A stretch of DNA of 64,000 nucleotides, taken from the NCBI GenBank assembly GCA_963969395.1, contig OZ017796.1:30060243-30124242 (forward strand), in the 5' to 3' direction. The translations under genes and the position numbers were made by a program. A model generated the notes under the pieces. It was not told the origin of the DNA, ran no database searches, and saw only the letters and a list, made by a program, of their open reading frames with translations. Numbering within the stretch: position 1 is the stretch's first letter; every line of letters starts with the position of its first letter. Shown in pieces: positions 50,071-60,933 of this stretch. The DNA is from Pseudoscleropodium purum (lineage: Eukaryota > Streptophyta > Bryopsida > Hypnales > Brachytheciaceae).

Positions 50071-51395
50071 TGTGTTTTTTTTTCCTATGTGATCTCTAAC
50101 ATATCTAGTTTGAATTTGTACGGTTACAATTCAAAAAGATTGATACAACTTATCAAAATGTTGATTTTCTGTTCAATTAGATCAAATTCCTAAAATCTTA
50201 TAAAAAACCTTAAGCATTTAAGGATTAACCCTGAAGCATTCCAGCATCCAAGTTGTGGACGATGTACAAATTGAAAATAATTTTTCTTTCTCATTATTGC
50301 TTGGATGAATGTCATCTTAATTGTGGAGATACTTCATCAAGTTGTTGTCCTATTTAATGGTTGGATTTGGTGTTATTAGAGTACATTTTTTCTAAAATTA
50401 CAAATATGGAAATATATCAAGTAGTTGACCAAGCCAAAATTGCATTGACTCTAGGTTAAAATTAGATTTGCAAAAATGAGGTTATAGATTTAAAGAACCA
50501 AAAATATTAAAAAAAAATCACCATATTAAAAGAACCTTATTTGAAATCCATTCCAACAAACTTTGCTAAAAAAATGACAAGATTTGGCTTGTTATTGAAT
50601 TTAGAAGGAATTTTGAAATTTTCCTTTCAAAATTTATAGAAAAATATTGGTGATAGTATTGATGAATCTAATTGTACAAATGAAATCTTGAACTCAAAGT
50701 CTATAACTTTTATTTGTATATCAATTCTAAAATACTCTTCTAAATAGTACTTTATAATGATTTTCTTCAAATTGTCAATTCTAAAGAAGACTCTAAATGT
50801 TTAGAGGTTAATCTCTTTCATACTTATAAAAATAAAAATAAGAGTGATTTTTCTAATATTCAATATCTTTTTTGTAGTGAATTGGGACACCACAAATCAA
50901 AGTTTGTACATTGCTCTTGGCAAAGAGCTTTCTAATTGTATCAAGTTCATGACACACTCAATTCTAAGACTTCATTGTAACAAATATACAAAACAAAACA
51001 AATAGCCTAATTTAAGATATACATATAGATACAAATATACAATAATATCGTAATGACTTTCAAACAAAAGTTTTAAATATTGATTCATTTATATCTTTAT
51101 ACATGTAAATTTATCATTGTATTGACTAAAGTCTATAAATAATGTGTAACATTACAAATTTGAAAATTCTTTTTGAACGTGAAAAAAAGATGAAAATCTT
51201 ATGAAAATTGAGTGGATGCTATGGGATATATTTGTTACACACATTGTTGCTTAGAAAGATGAAAACAATCTAGAATGGATAGTATCTGGGGCTAATTAGT
51301 TATGTATTGAATGTAGAGTTGTAGACCCCTATTTTTGTGTGGAAATTAAATAATCATAATATCCAAAATGATGAAAAGCAAAAAGGTGTCGATGA
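50071..51395. other. AT-rich repeat-like DNA without a gene
   Basis: Nothing recognised. Confidence 0.4.
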
Positions 51396-51403
51396 TAAGG
51401 AAT

Positions 51404-51724
51404 CAGGGTTGACGAATCTCTACGTCTGCTTGAAAAAGGCGTCTGTAACCCAGACATCCGTCTTCACGGACGCCAGCAGACGCAGCGTCCCTCCCGCCGT
51501 CGGAAGGCGGACGGACGGGGTGAACAGCCCAAGGCGAACGCCTAGATCATGCGGACCAAATTAATCCGCGTGTCGATCGGACGGCCGTAACTGGGCGGAC
51601 GGGTATCAAGGCGGACGGGGGGACAGGCGGATGGGACAGACGACGTCCGCGAATGTCAGCAGACGCTACGGACACAGCGTCCGCGTCCGGACGTCCCAAA
51701 CGTCCGACCGTCCTGTCAACCCTG
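51404..51724. mobile_element. GC-rich hAT-like MITE, copy 2 (321 bp)
   Basis: Ends CAGGGTTGAC and GTCAACCCTG are perfect 10-bp inverted repeats. The flanks carry a perfect 8-bp direct repeat TAAGGAAT (51396-51403 and 51725-51732). The interior aligns with the element at 33468 (CGTCGGAA-GCGGACG, GACGCCTAGATC-TGCGGACC, ATCGATCGGACGGCC-like GTCGATCGGACGGCC, GCGAATGTCAGC, CGCGTCCGGACGTC). No transposase; it needs a hAT enzyme from elsewhere in the genome. Confidence 0.95.
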
Positions 51725-51732
51725 TAAGGAAT

Positions 51733-52400
51733 AGGTGGCCATTTTTAGTTATAAATGGGTCCATTTATGATAATGAGAAGGTAGTGACTTTATAAAGGGA
51801 CAATTTTGGGAACGCCACTTTTTCTCCTCAATCAACATTTAGATGCTATGAATATTTTTTTTAATCAACATTAACCCCTAAAGGTCCCTACATTAAAAAA
51901 GTGAATGGGCCTCAATTAATTTTGATTGTAACTTTTATAGTATTCATTTTCAGTTTCGATTTAAACTTAAAAAATGAAGTCTAATAAATTATATTTTAAA
52001 TCAATTGGAAAATTTGAAAAAAATAAATAAATTCAATGAACTATTGCAATTGGAAACTCCATATATTAAAATTCAAATAACACAATATTATATGTATTCC
52101 ATCCATATCTTCTTTTTTAAGTTTAAATCTCAAAATAATGTTTGTCATTCTAAACTTCATTTTTGGTCAAAATTTGAAATTATTTTAATATGTAAGGTAT
52201 TTTTAAAATTTATTTTATATACAATTATAGTTTAAAATTTCACAAAAAATTGATATTTTGTATTTCTACCCAAATTCTTTAAAAATCAACATCTATACTG
52301 AGAAAAAAAGTGATTATTTACATGTAAAAATGATTAAAATTCTAACCATCAATTGTATAAATGCTAATATACCTTAATGGTAGTGTTTTGATTTAAACAA
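51733..52400. other. AT-rich DNA without a gene
   Basis: Contains one more TTAACCCCTAAAGGTC word (about 51869). Nothing else recognised. Confidence 0.4.
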
Positions 52401-52519
52401 TAATAGAAATCTAAATTGAAAAAACATTTTAGATGATGGTTTTTGTATTAAATTACAATTGATTTAATACAAAACCATCATATATTTGGAATGTTTTTTT
52501 TCAATATAGATTTCTATTA
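52401..52519. repeat. 119-bp near-perfect palindrome (hairpin)
   Basis: Left arm TAATAGAAATCTAAATTGAA, AAAACATT, GATGATGGTTTTTGTATTAAAT; right arm ATTTAATACAAAACCATCAT, AATGTTTT, TTCAATATAGATTTCTATTA. Arms of about 55 bp pair with few mismatches around a loop of about 8 bp (TACAATTG). Either a tiny fold-back element or a hairpin-RNA source. Confidence 0.85.
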
Positions 52520-55500
52520 GTGGAAGGTCATCACTATTTTGGATGTTTAAAAAAAAACAATTACTTGAAAAGTTTTTATAGTATTCTTTATGACTACTTT
52601 TACTTCCTATAGAGCTTTCAAACTAATTAGATTGTTTTTATCGTATTTTATCATTTATCACTTTGTTTTTCCTTATTATAATTTATTTTGGAGCTTATAG
52701 AGATTTTTCAAATTAATAGAAAACATAGTTATATGTAACAAAATTAATGTATTGAAACTCAAATATAATTTAAAAGTTAAATTGAACTCCAAGACAAATT
52801 TGACTATGCGGTAGTGGAATTGGATGCTAAATTCAATTTGTTTAGGATTTAGTCGAAAACTATAATCAATAAATCTATCTGACATTTTTCATCTATTTTA
52901 AATATTTTTCATCCAAATATCTATATTCATCTATTTTCAACTACAAAACAATATCATTTGTTGCAACTCTAGTTTTATTCCAAAGTTTGTAGAAAAAACA
53001 CTAAGTCGTCAATTCCCTCACTCCAACTAGATGACAGAATTCACATTATTTGGTTATAACCTCAAAACATTAGGGCCACAAGGTCATTGCTCTACAAATT
53101 ATAATTGTACCTTGCAAGAAAAAACATCATGTTAGAAGTTTGTAGTCTTTCTACATGGGTGAAAACACACTATAACAAGCCACTAGTCAACATTATTGGA
53201 TTACTTATAGAGGTCCTTCATATAATATTCTACCAAAAAATGTTGCTTATTCATCTAAAACAATCCTTAATTGGATGAATTAGTGACTCCTTATGGATGA
53301 CTTAAGGAGTGGTTACAACTACATTTTAGTCTTTTTTATTCTTAGAAACTCAACATAATTAATTTTGTTTTGAATTATGTCAAATAGCCATAATTGAAAA
53401 ACAATGCATTACAATTATTTTTCATATTTCAAGTTATATCCAAAATTTAGAATGAAGATTCTTCAAAAAATGCATTGATTATAGCCAAAGTGGCTTGTTA
53501 TAGTGTGCTTTCACCTATATGTAATTTGGGTGGGTGATCATTACAAAAACTCTAGGCCTTGTAGAAGGCTAGCATTTGACTTCAATTGATGTGCAATAAC
53601 AACAAAATTTTAAATATTTTTAAATACATATAAAATTAAATTTTTTTTAAAGAATAAATTGAAACTTTGATAGGGCACAAAATCTAACTTTCACTAACAA
53701 TTTTTTTGTACAACAATTTTGGTTGATATTTTTCTGTTTACACAATTATATGTAGTCAGATATAGAGTAGTTCACTTGAGGCTTGAAATTTTTCATAATG
53801 TCTCATAATAGTTATCATACAGTAGAACTTTTGAATAGGATATTAGCCTTGGGACAAGACAAGAATATACTAGAGAAGTAATTCATTTGGAGAAGGGCTA
53901 TGACATTAATGACATTTGAAATTTTTTTTAGTAAACTACAATTTCATGGCGTTCTTGGACTAAAATCACATTCACTAAAGCAACATCTGGATTCCAAATT
54001 CAATGAAAGTTGCTTTCCTTTTTTATTTATTTAATTTATACATTTCAATGTATTGAAGCCATGACTAAAGAAATAATATTACTTTAGAGAGGTTACTAGC
54101 TTACAAAAGTTCACTTTATAGAAGTTTTATTATAGTATATAAGAGTCCACCTCAAACACTTTTGCATGCATTTGCAAGGACAATTTCACGCAATCCTACT
54201 AATTAAATGCTTTGGAAAGTATACTTCATCCACTTAGTATTCATTAACCCTTCAGGACTAGAGTGCAAAAACCTGTATTGCAAAAGCCCCTTAATGAACT
54301 TATGGTCCTTCAAGAAGTATCAAGAAAAATCATATAACTAAGGTGTATTTTTTATGCAATGTTCTATTTTGTGTTGTTTCATAGGAAGTTTAATAAAGAG
54401 AATTAAAGTCTACCACAATCGGCAAGGGTATGATTGAGGGTTTGATGACATGTAGAGGGAGTATATGGTTGTGGTTCTAGGAATGTTAACCAAGTGTTGA
54501 AAAAAAAAATTCAAAATTTTAGACAACTATTTACTAATTTTGATTGTATCTCTCATTAAATTTGTAGCCCTATCACTATTTTTCTAAGTTTATACTCTCC
54601 ACATACATACTCCATTTATTATGCTTACCACATTTTCCAAAATATCAATGGAAAGAGGAAAAAATACTCTTCATGAATCAATGATAAAGCTATACTAGAA
54701 GAGTTATAATTTTTTTGATAGTTGTTTTAAAATTTTCATATCATGTTTAGTCCAAACACCTAGAGTTTCAAAATGACATGATTTCTCTTAACTTGCACAA
54801 GAAAGAAGCCTAAAAGCAAGATTTTAAGGTAACCAACCCCATTCCCAACCTCATCTCCAATCCCAAACCCTAATTTTGGACCCATTTCTAACTTGTTTGT
54901 AATCCAATTAAAGCAAAATTCATTTACCATTTGAAATGTTGATGAACTCTCATCCCTTGAATTCCTACTTTTAAAGAAGGTTTTGGACAAGTCTAGAGAC
55001 ACCAATAGGTACTTATTACCCTTTCACTTCAAATATTTATAGAATTCTTTTTTTTCAAATAAAAATTATAAGATAATTTTTTCCATATGATTTTTCTCTA
55101 AAAAGCTAATCAATACAAACTTATCAATTATGACCCTTGATAACAAAAAAAGAAATAATTTCTTAAAGGGTCAGTTTTGGATCTAGTTACCTTACCAAAT
55201 AGCGAAGTGCCAATAAACTTAAATTGTCTAGAGTATTTACTCATGTCTCATCATACATCTCTTTGTTTGGATTGGGTATTTAAAAAAAAAATTATAACAC
55301 CTTTTCTTTTGCAAGGCCAAGCTTTTTCTTAATCTTTTTATTTCAATTATTTTTAGGCAACATATAGTGTAAAAATTCATTCATTCATCCAAAAGTGTAT
55401 AAACTCATCTAAAATAGACTCGTACCATCCCAAAAATTGTAGCATTGGGGCTTGGGTACAAATATTATTATTCCACCAAAACCACTCTTGAGTTCCCCTT

Positions 55501-55979
55501 CTAGAATTTTAGGTATTTCACATCCATATGAACTGCTCTATTATTTTATTGCCTGTTTGCTTGCAGCTACTACCCTACATGAAGGTTAGATTCTGCATAG
55601 AATAAGTCATTTTGTATTAAAAAAAAGTGCCACACTCAACTTGTGAATGGTGTGAGGTGACATGGACCCCTAAGAATTTGATGCAGAAATTCAATTTCGA
55701 CACCACAGTGTCCAATCAGACCTTCCCGTAGGATATCATACTGTACTGTACACCACATGTGCAGCGTCCTGCAAAGCAATGCCCAGAGCAGCTGATACCG
55801 TATGCAGTCCACAAGCTCTGTAGAAGGACACTGGTGAGACTCTTGTTGCTTGAGAAGACTGTAATGTACAGAGTTTCCCTTTTAAAATTCCAACCAAATA
55901 CCACCAAATACAAACGTAACTACAGCTAAAACCGTCCAAGTCCAAGTAACAAAGGTATGTTCACATTTGGTGTTGACCC
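52520..55979. other. Strongly AT-rich repeat-like DNA without a gene
   Basis: No supported frame. 55560-55979 is less AT-rich and has minus-strand frames (55716-55945) without recognisable product. Confidence 0.4.
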
Positions 55980-56130
55980 CTTAAAGGATGAGTTGGTTTC
56001 GTGTAAATTGTTGGCTTGAAAAAAATATGCAAAAGCACTCGTTGGAAGTCAAACTATTGTAGATGGTCTTCCCTCTTCACACAAAATTTGGAGGATGAAT
56101 AGTTGCAATTTTGTCTTGCATGGAAAGATT
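55980..56130 (-). repeat. Family F repeat, single arm, opposite orientation
   Basis: AGGATGAGTTGG, TTGTTGGCTTGAAAAAA, AAAAGCACTCGTTGGAAGTC, AAACTATTGTAGATGGTCTT and CCCTCTTCACACAAAATT match the left arm of the inverted repeat at 17190-17340. Confidence 0.7.
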
Positions 56131-57533
56131 CTATGTCATTCATTCGGTGGAAAATGTCCTCATCGTTGTTTGAGGGCCTTAGGAATGAATTTAGACCTAC
56201 TTCTGGATTGGATGTACATTATAAACATCACCCCCGACACCAAGTGCGAACATATCTTAAGCTTTTGAACCTAAGTGCTATTTTTAAAATCCCCTTCATT
56301 TTAAAGTGAAATATGTTGGCAATTGAAAGAAGATTTCAAATCCACATTGATTGTATTTTTTGGATGCCATACAATTGCGCTATGAATTGCTTCAAGTGTT
56401 GATCACTAGTGTATCCAAAATTGACACTAGGCTCTCATATTTAGAAGGTTTATGTTCTAAATAGTGTTTTTTTCTTGGCACCATAGTACCAAACTCAAGT
56501 GTCATAACACAAGCACAATGGTTTAAATTTGGAGGGACCATCTTCCATTTCCTACATGGTGTACTGCTACAGTGCAAAAAAACATACTTCTATGGCATAT
56601 GAACCTAGATGTTTTTTTTTAATTGTAGGGTTGAAATGAAGTGTACGCAACCTAATTACTTGCTATTGGATAGTGGTGGTTGAATATAAGTTGCGTTGTA
56701 GAATCCGTCTACCTTCCCAAGAGGCACCAAGAGTAGAATTTGTGTGCAATAGACTCTTACGTTGCCTTACCTTACCTCCCCAACGAGGCACGAAGAGTAA
56801 CCAACTTTGATGCGTGCATCCATGTGGCGTAGTTTAGTAGAACTACTTACTCTCAACAGAGTGTTCATTCACGAGTCCAGCAAGTACGGGAAGCTGTTGC
56901 TAGCTAGGCCTGACCGCCTGAGTTAATTTAGTATCCTTCTCAGTCTTCTTCTTCGTAATCAATCAATCAACTGGTTGTGTATCTGAGAGAGAATTTTGCA
57001 GGGATGCATACCTACACCAGTAGCCTGCCATGTGTAGGATTCTGGGTTCAGTCTGACGGCAGAGATCAGCAAGAAAAGTAGAAAAAACCGATACCTCCCC
57101 GAAATATACCAGTGCAAATTCCACGTGCTCATCTCGAATATCCGTTCTGTCATTCGGCAAACAACAACCATTCAAACCTCAGTTGAATGTTTCTCATTAT
57201 CATTATTGGGATTGTCTGAATGGAAGACAAAGTAACATCCCATGTGTTCTTGAAAAAATAAGATAGTAATCGTAACACTGAACAGTGCTTCAGTAACTAA
57301 AGGTATTTCACATCATTTTCAACTTCATCCCTCACTGCTCTCTTTAGGTATGCCAGAGCCTCTCCCGCCATCAGGCAGTTCATGAACCTACGATTTAATT
57401 TCTGAACGCTAGTTCCATCATTGTACACCAAGAGTCAACAGCTTGAGATGCAACACCAGTGTGGTTGCTAAAATCAAACCTCACTTTTCTTAAGCCAGAA
57501 ATTCTAAGTCAAAGTGGTCTTGCATTTTCATAG
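56131..57533. other. Spacer without a recognised gene
   Basis: Mixed composition. Overlapping minus-strand frames at 56959-57175 have no recognisable product. Confidence 0.4.
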
Positions 57534-57858
57534 GCGAGTCTCCGCTGGGTTCTCGGGTGACGGCCGGGGTGAACCGACCCCCTCGCGGTGACGTCTTGGA
57601 TTTTACCCCCTGGGAAAAACACGGGACCTTCTTATTTGCCACGCATGATAAAATTTGGAAATTTTGGATTCATATTTGCAATGGGAGGCCTCGAATTTGG
57701 TGCGACTGGTACAGGAAATAGATTAATCAAGCACAAAATAGTGGGTCTTTTTTTTAACATGCACCCTTGGGAAAAAAAGAAAGTCGGGGACTGACTTTGG
57801 GAGGACGATCACGGCGACGGGGTCGATTCACCACGGCCTGTGTGACGACGGAGACCCC
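57534..57858. mobile_element. Element with long imperfect terminal inverted repeats
   Basis: The GC-rich left end (57534-57600: GAGTCTCCG, GTGACGGCC, GGTGAACCGACCCC, CGCGGTGACGTC) is the imperfect reverse complement of the right end (57800-57858: GACGATCACGGCGACGGGG, GTCGATTCACC, ACGGCC, GACGGAGAC). The middle is AT-rich. Long inverted ends of about 55-65 bp suggest a fold-back or Mutator-like non-autonomous element. Frames crossing it are compositional. Clear target duplication not found. Confidence 0.55.
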
Positions 57859-58466
57859 AAATGCGAGTCCTGGACGGAAGTCAGTTTTTCTGAAGCACAC
57901 ACAGAGTCTACTTTTCTTGGCGTATAAAAGGCAAATACAGGTATCAGATTGGGAGACACTCCGAGCACGACAAGTGCAGAAAAGGCAACTCTGCAGCTAG
58001 AGTTTCTTCTAGTAGCCAAAAGTAGCCAGTCCAGGAGGCCAGGTGTGTAAGCTTTAGTACTTAACTCCCCCATGACCTGCACTGCACTTGTCTCCTCACC
58101 TACCGAGTAGCAAGCTACCCTCACTCCTCGTAACGTACTCCTTTGCCTGGCTCACTCTACTCCCAACTTTTAGAGTTCTTGTTCTCCATCTTCTCTTGCT
58201 CCTTGCGCTGAAAATCCCACCATAAAACCTATGCTGCATGCCGCAAATTTCCATCATGATCATGTCTATTGCAAAGGGATCCAAGTCCTCGGGAGGCCAC
58301 TTGAGTTAGTTTCAGGAAGACGATCTGTTCTGTCGTGTGTATGGAGCAGCACAACTTCGAATGTCAACATTGAGAGGTACACCTTAGAATGTTGTTTGAC
58401 CACCTTTCGTAAGAAGGGTGTGATTGCAAAGGATCCGATCCCCACTTGAATGTGTACACATTAACT

Positions 58467-58468
<2 letters not shown>
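57859..58468 (+). other. Upstream region of the 58529 gene
   Basis: Mixed composition. Short overlapping frames without recognisable products; likely promoter sequence in its last part. Confidence 0.35.
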
Positions 58469-58499
<31 letters not shown>

Positions 58500-58514
58500 T
58501 GTGTGTGTGTGTGT
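58469..58514 (+). repeat. (GA)n(GT)n compound microsatellite in the 5' leader
   Basis: About 14 GA units followed by about 9 GT units, ending 14 bp before the start codon of the third small-protein gene. It would be transcribed as part of the 5' UTR. In frame it would add an Arg-Glu run, but that extension has no ATG of its own and is not part of the family. Confidence 0.95.
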
Positions 58515-58528
58515 TCTATCCCCTTGCC

Positions 58529-58957
58529 ATGGAGATCTGTGAGTCGTTTTCGAGGGCATGGATGCGTCGAAAGTACCGACGTCTGGAGATTTCTAGCAGT
58601 GGGGGGTTCGTAGTGCAACCCAAGAGAGTGAAAGTGTTCCACTTAGCTGCTGCTGGAGGAATCTTAAGTAGTAGTAGAAGAAGGAGGACACAGAGGTTGC
58701 GGCTAAGAGGATGTTTTCGAATAGTGCCGGGACGACTGATGGCTGTGGTGAAAGCGGCAGCGGTGAAGCTGTTGCAAGTGGGACGAGGTGGGAATTGCAA
58801 TAGTCGTGGGGCCATTAGCATTGCCAAGCCTCCGAAGCCGACTCTGATGCTGCCCCGCAACCGCCCCTTGCGGTCGAGCTCCAACGATGTTATTGATGAG
58901 GTGTGGTTCACGAATGCGCTTCGAAGATCCATAGCCGAAGGACGCCTGACCATCTAG
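58529..58957 (+). CDS. Small two-box protein, family member 3 (142 aa, unknown function)
   Basis: Intronless, ATG 58529 in strong context (TTGCCATGGAG). N-box MEICESFSRAWMRRKYRRLE. The linker is longer than in members 1 and 2, very basic (SSSRRRRTQRLRLRG) and has a hydrophobic stretch around VPGRLMAVVKAAAVKLLQV. The C-box LRSSSNDVIDEVWFTNALRR, then SIAEGRLTI, is at the very end. Arg-rich parts could act in nuclear localisation or RNA/DNA contact, which is inference. Same strand as the paralogues at 23015 and 36147. The 5' leader carries a GA/GT microsatellite and the 3' flank is duplicated from the island at 47 kb. Not a family I recognise. Confidence 0.78.
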   Translation: MEICESFSRAWMRRKYRRLEISSSGGFVVQPKRVKVFHLAAAGGILSSSRRRRTQRLRLRGCFRIVPGRLMAVVKAAAVKLLQVGRGGNCNSRGAISIAKPPKPTLMLPRNRPLRSSSNDVIDEVWFTNALRRSIAEGRLTI

Positions 58958-59429
58958 CTCGACTATTTCATTCGGGGATCCGTTCATTGGGGATCCGTTC
59001 CTGGTTTGTACATATGAAATGCATGCATTCGATCTTCGCTTGTGTACAGGACCCAAAGTTCTCTGTTGTGCAAACAAGCAGTTACACTACGAGAGGCTCT
59101 GGCTCGGTTTTCGAGAAGGTAGCTACTCCAACTTCGTCAGGGCAGCTTCCCTAGCTGTCGATGTAAAGCCTCCTCCCCTTCTGTCCAGAGCCAATAAATT
59201 GTTTAGGATTACATTCATCCACGTAATCCACGATCTCAGTTGCGAAGAAGCGCAGGTGAAGGTTGATTCGGTTGGGAAGAGAATTCTGGCAGTCGTCACT
59301 TTCAAAATGATGTGGAGCATTTGATGTTGTGAGGAAGTTAATGCTCCTTCCATTGCGCGTTAGCTGGCTCTAGATGGAGTAGCAATTCGCAGGGGAGATA
59401 GCCGGAGAAACAAGCTTGTGAAATGGATC
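58958..59429 (+). other. 3' region of the 58529 gene
   Basis: A short direct repeat GGGGATCCGTTC occurs at about 58975 and 58991. Probable 3' UTR; overlapping frames without recognisable products. Confidence 0.4.
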
Positions 59430-60010
59430 GGAAGCAGGAGCTCAAGATCTTGCGGTGATTCCCGTGCTCCTTGCACTCAATGCACTCCTTGCACTAGATT
59501 GATAGAGCAGCTAGCTAGCTAGCTTGTGTGCAATTGACTTGTTGGTGACAGGGAGAATTCCGTAGCCTTGTGGAATGGATGGCAAGGACATTGGGCAGTT
59601 TAGTGCACATGAAGAAGTAGATCGAATGGATGGAATGGCTGGAAATGGCCCTGTGAAACTGCAATTTATTGCCGGACGATTCATTAACAAGAATGTGTAA
59701 GAAATTAACAAAGGCTGTCGGTTCTTCGTGGGTGTTTTGGGTGTTCTGGTTTTGGGTACTTTGGGTATTGGACTAGGATGAATGGAGATGCTATCTCTTT
59801 TGAGCTGCAGGAATTCCGTCACTCTTTTTTTCCTCCATGACCAGCAGCTGGTATCGAATAATATTCTTCTACATGCACAGAGAAGCGGCCACCTTGCATC
59901 GTTGGAGGTTGACAACTTGTCATTGTTGGATAGAATTTGCCATGTGGCGTACTCACATCCGCTTGAACGACTTTTCAATGTTCGCACTTGCCACCCGCCT
60001 TCTCTGAGGG
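59430..60010. repeat. Duplicated 3' flank, copy 2 (partner 47673-48180)
   Basis: Shares the ordered blocks listed for copy 1 and adds about 80 bp of sequence missing there (59590-59680 and CAACTTGTCATTG at about 59913). The open frames on either strand are interrupted relative to copy 1, so an intact protein is not shared by both copies as they stand. Confidence 0.8.
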
Positions 60011-60123
60011 ACGATTTTCAACGTTGAAAATTTGGCCTTCAAGTGAAAGATTGACGAGTCGCCTTCTCCAAGGGACGATTGTCAACGTTGAAAATTTGGC
60101 CTTCAAGTGGAGATTGGAGAGTC
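59996..60123. repeat. Tandem duplication, two 64-bp units
   Basis: CGCCTTCTC followed by GGGACGATT, TCAACGTTGAAAATTTGGCC and TTCAAGTG occurs at 59996 and again at 60060. The units differ at a few positions. The second copy is absent from the paralogous flank at 48100-48180. Confidence 0.9.
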
Positions 60124-60269
60124 GTACACAAGTTGCCAACAGGCATAATTTATTCTCTGAGAAATTGGAGTTTCAAACGGTATCTACCACGTTTGCCTCC
60201 CTCCTGTTGGTCCTCCCATGTTGGAAGCAGTCAACGTTCAATATTTTGTCATGTAAACGACTCTGAAAC

Positions 60270-60933
60270 CAATTAACTTATATTGCTCAGTGTGTGTAAG
60301 TTACTGATCAATGTGTGCTCAGTGTGTGGGAGTTGGAGCTCATTCCCATGTGAGCTTTACTCTCCTGTCCAATAATGTACTCAGCAGCTCAGAAGCAGAG
60401 TCATGGAGAGAGTTGGTCCATATCAAATGTCTGTTTACAAACTTCAGAATCCTCTTGCTTACATTCAAAGATATTCAGGTCAAAACGATCTCCGTACAGT
60501 ATCTTCCATCTACAGAACTACGTTGTGTACTGTTACTCCATCCATTCAAGAATGCTACAGTGGATTGTACAAATTACCGTATGCAATTATTATGCACAGT
60601 AAAACATCACAGTTGCCTTTGAAGTGTACATTAAAATTACAATATTGAATGTTGCGAACCAAAAGAACTTAGAAACTTCAATTCCGACGCCTCGAAATGG
60701 CAACCCAAAAGTTCCGAAACGTCAGCTCGACTCAGGAGACTTGATTTATTTCCAATAAAATCAAATTAAGTAGGCACGAGAAATTTTACCATGCGATGAA
60801 ATTAAAGGGATTTCTACAACAAGATCACCCAGCTTTTCAGATCGTAGAGCCGCAGTAAATTAAAAACCACACTTGTGTAAGGCGATCTACTCATCATCTA
60901 TTCAAGCCCTATATAACATAAACTCCTGAACGG
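60270..60933. other. Spacer between the small-gene island and the EngB gene
   Basis: Convergent gene ends. Overlapping plus-strand frames at 60311-60648 give no recognisable product. The part after about 60700 is probably the EngB 3' UTR. Confidence 0.4.

Noticed and set aside
58424..58528. In-frame N-terminal extension of small-protein member 3 with an Arg-Glu and Val-Cys run
   Set aside because: Comes from the GA/GT microsatellite, has no ATG, and the paralogues start at the position of ATG 58529.
59511..59987. 158-codon minus-strand frame
   Set aside because: The duplicated copy at 47.7-48.1 kb has stops in the same frame, so the whole frame is not conserved.
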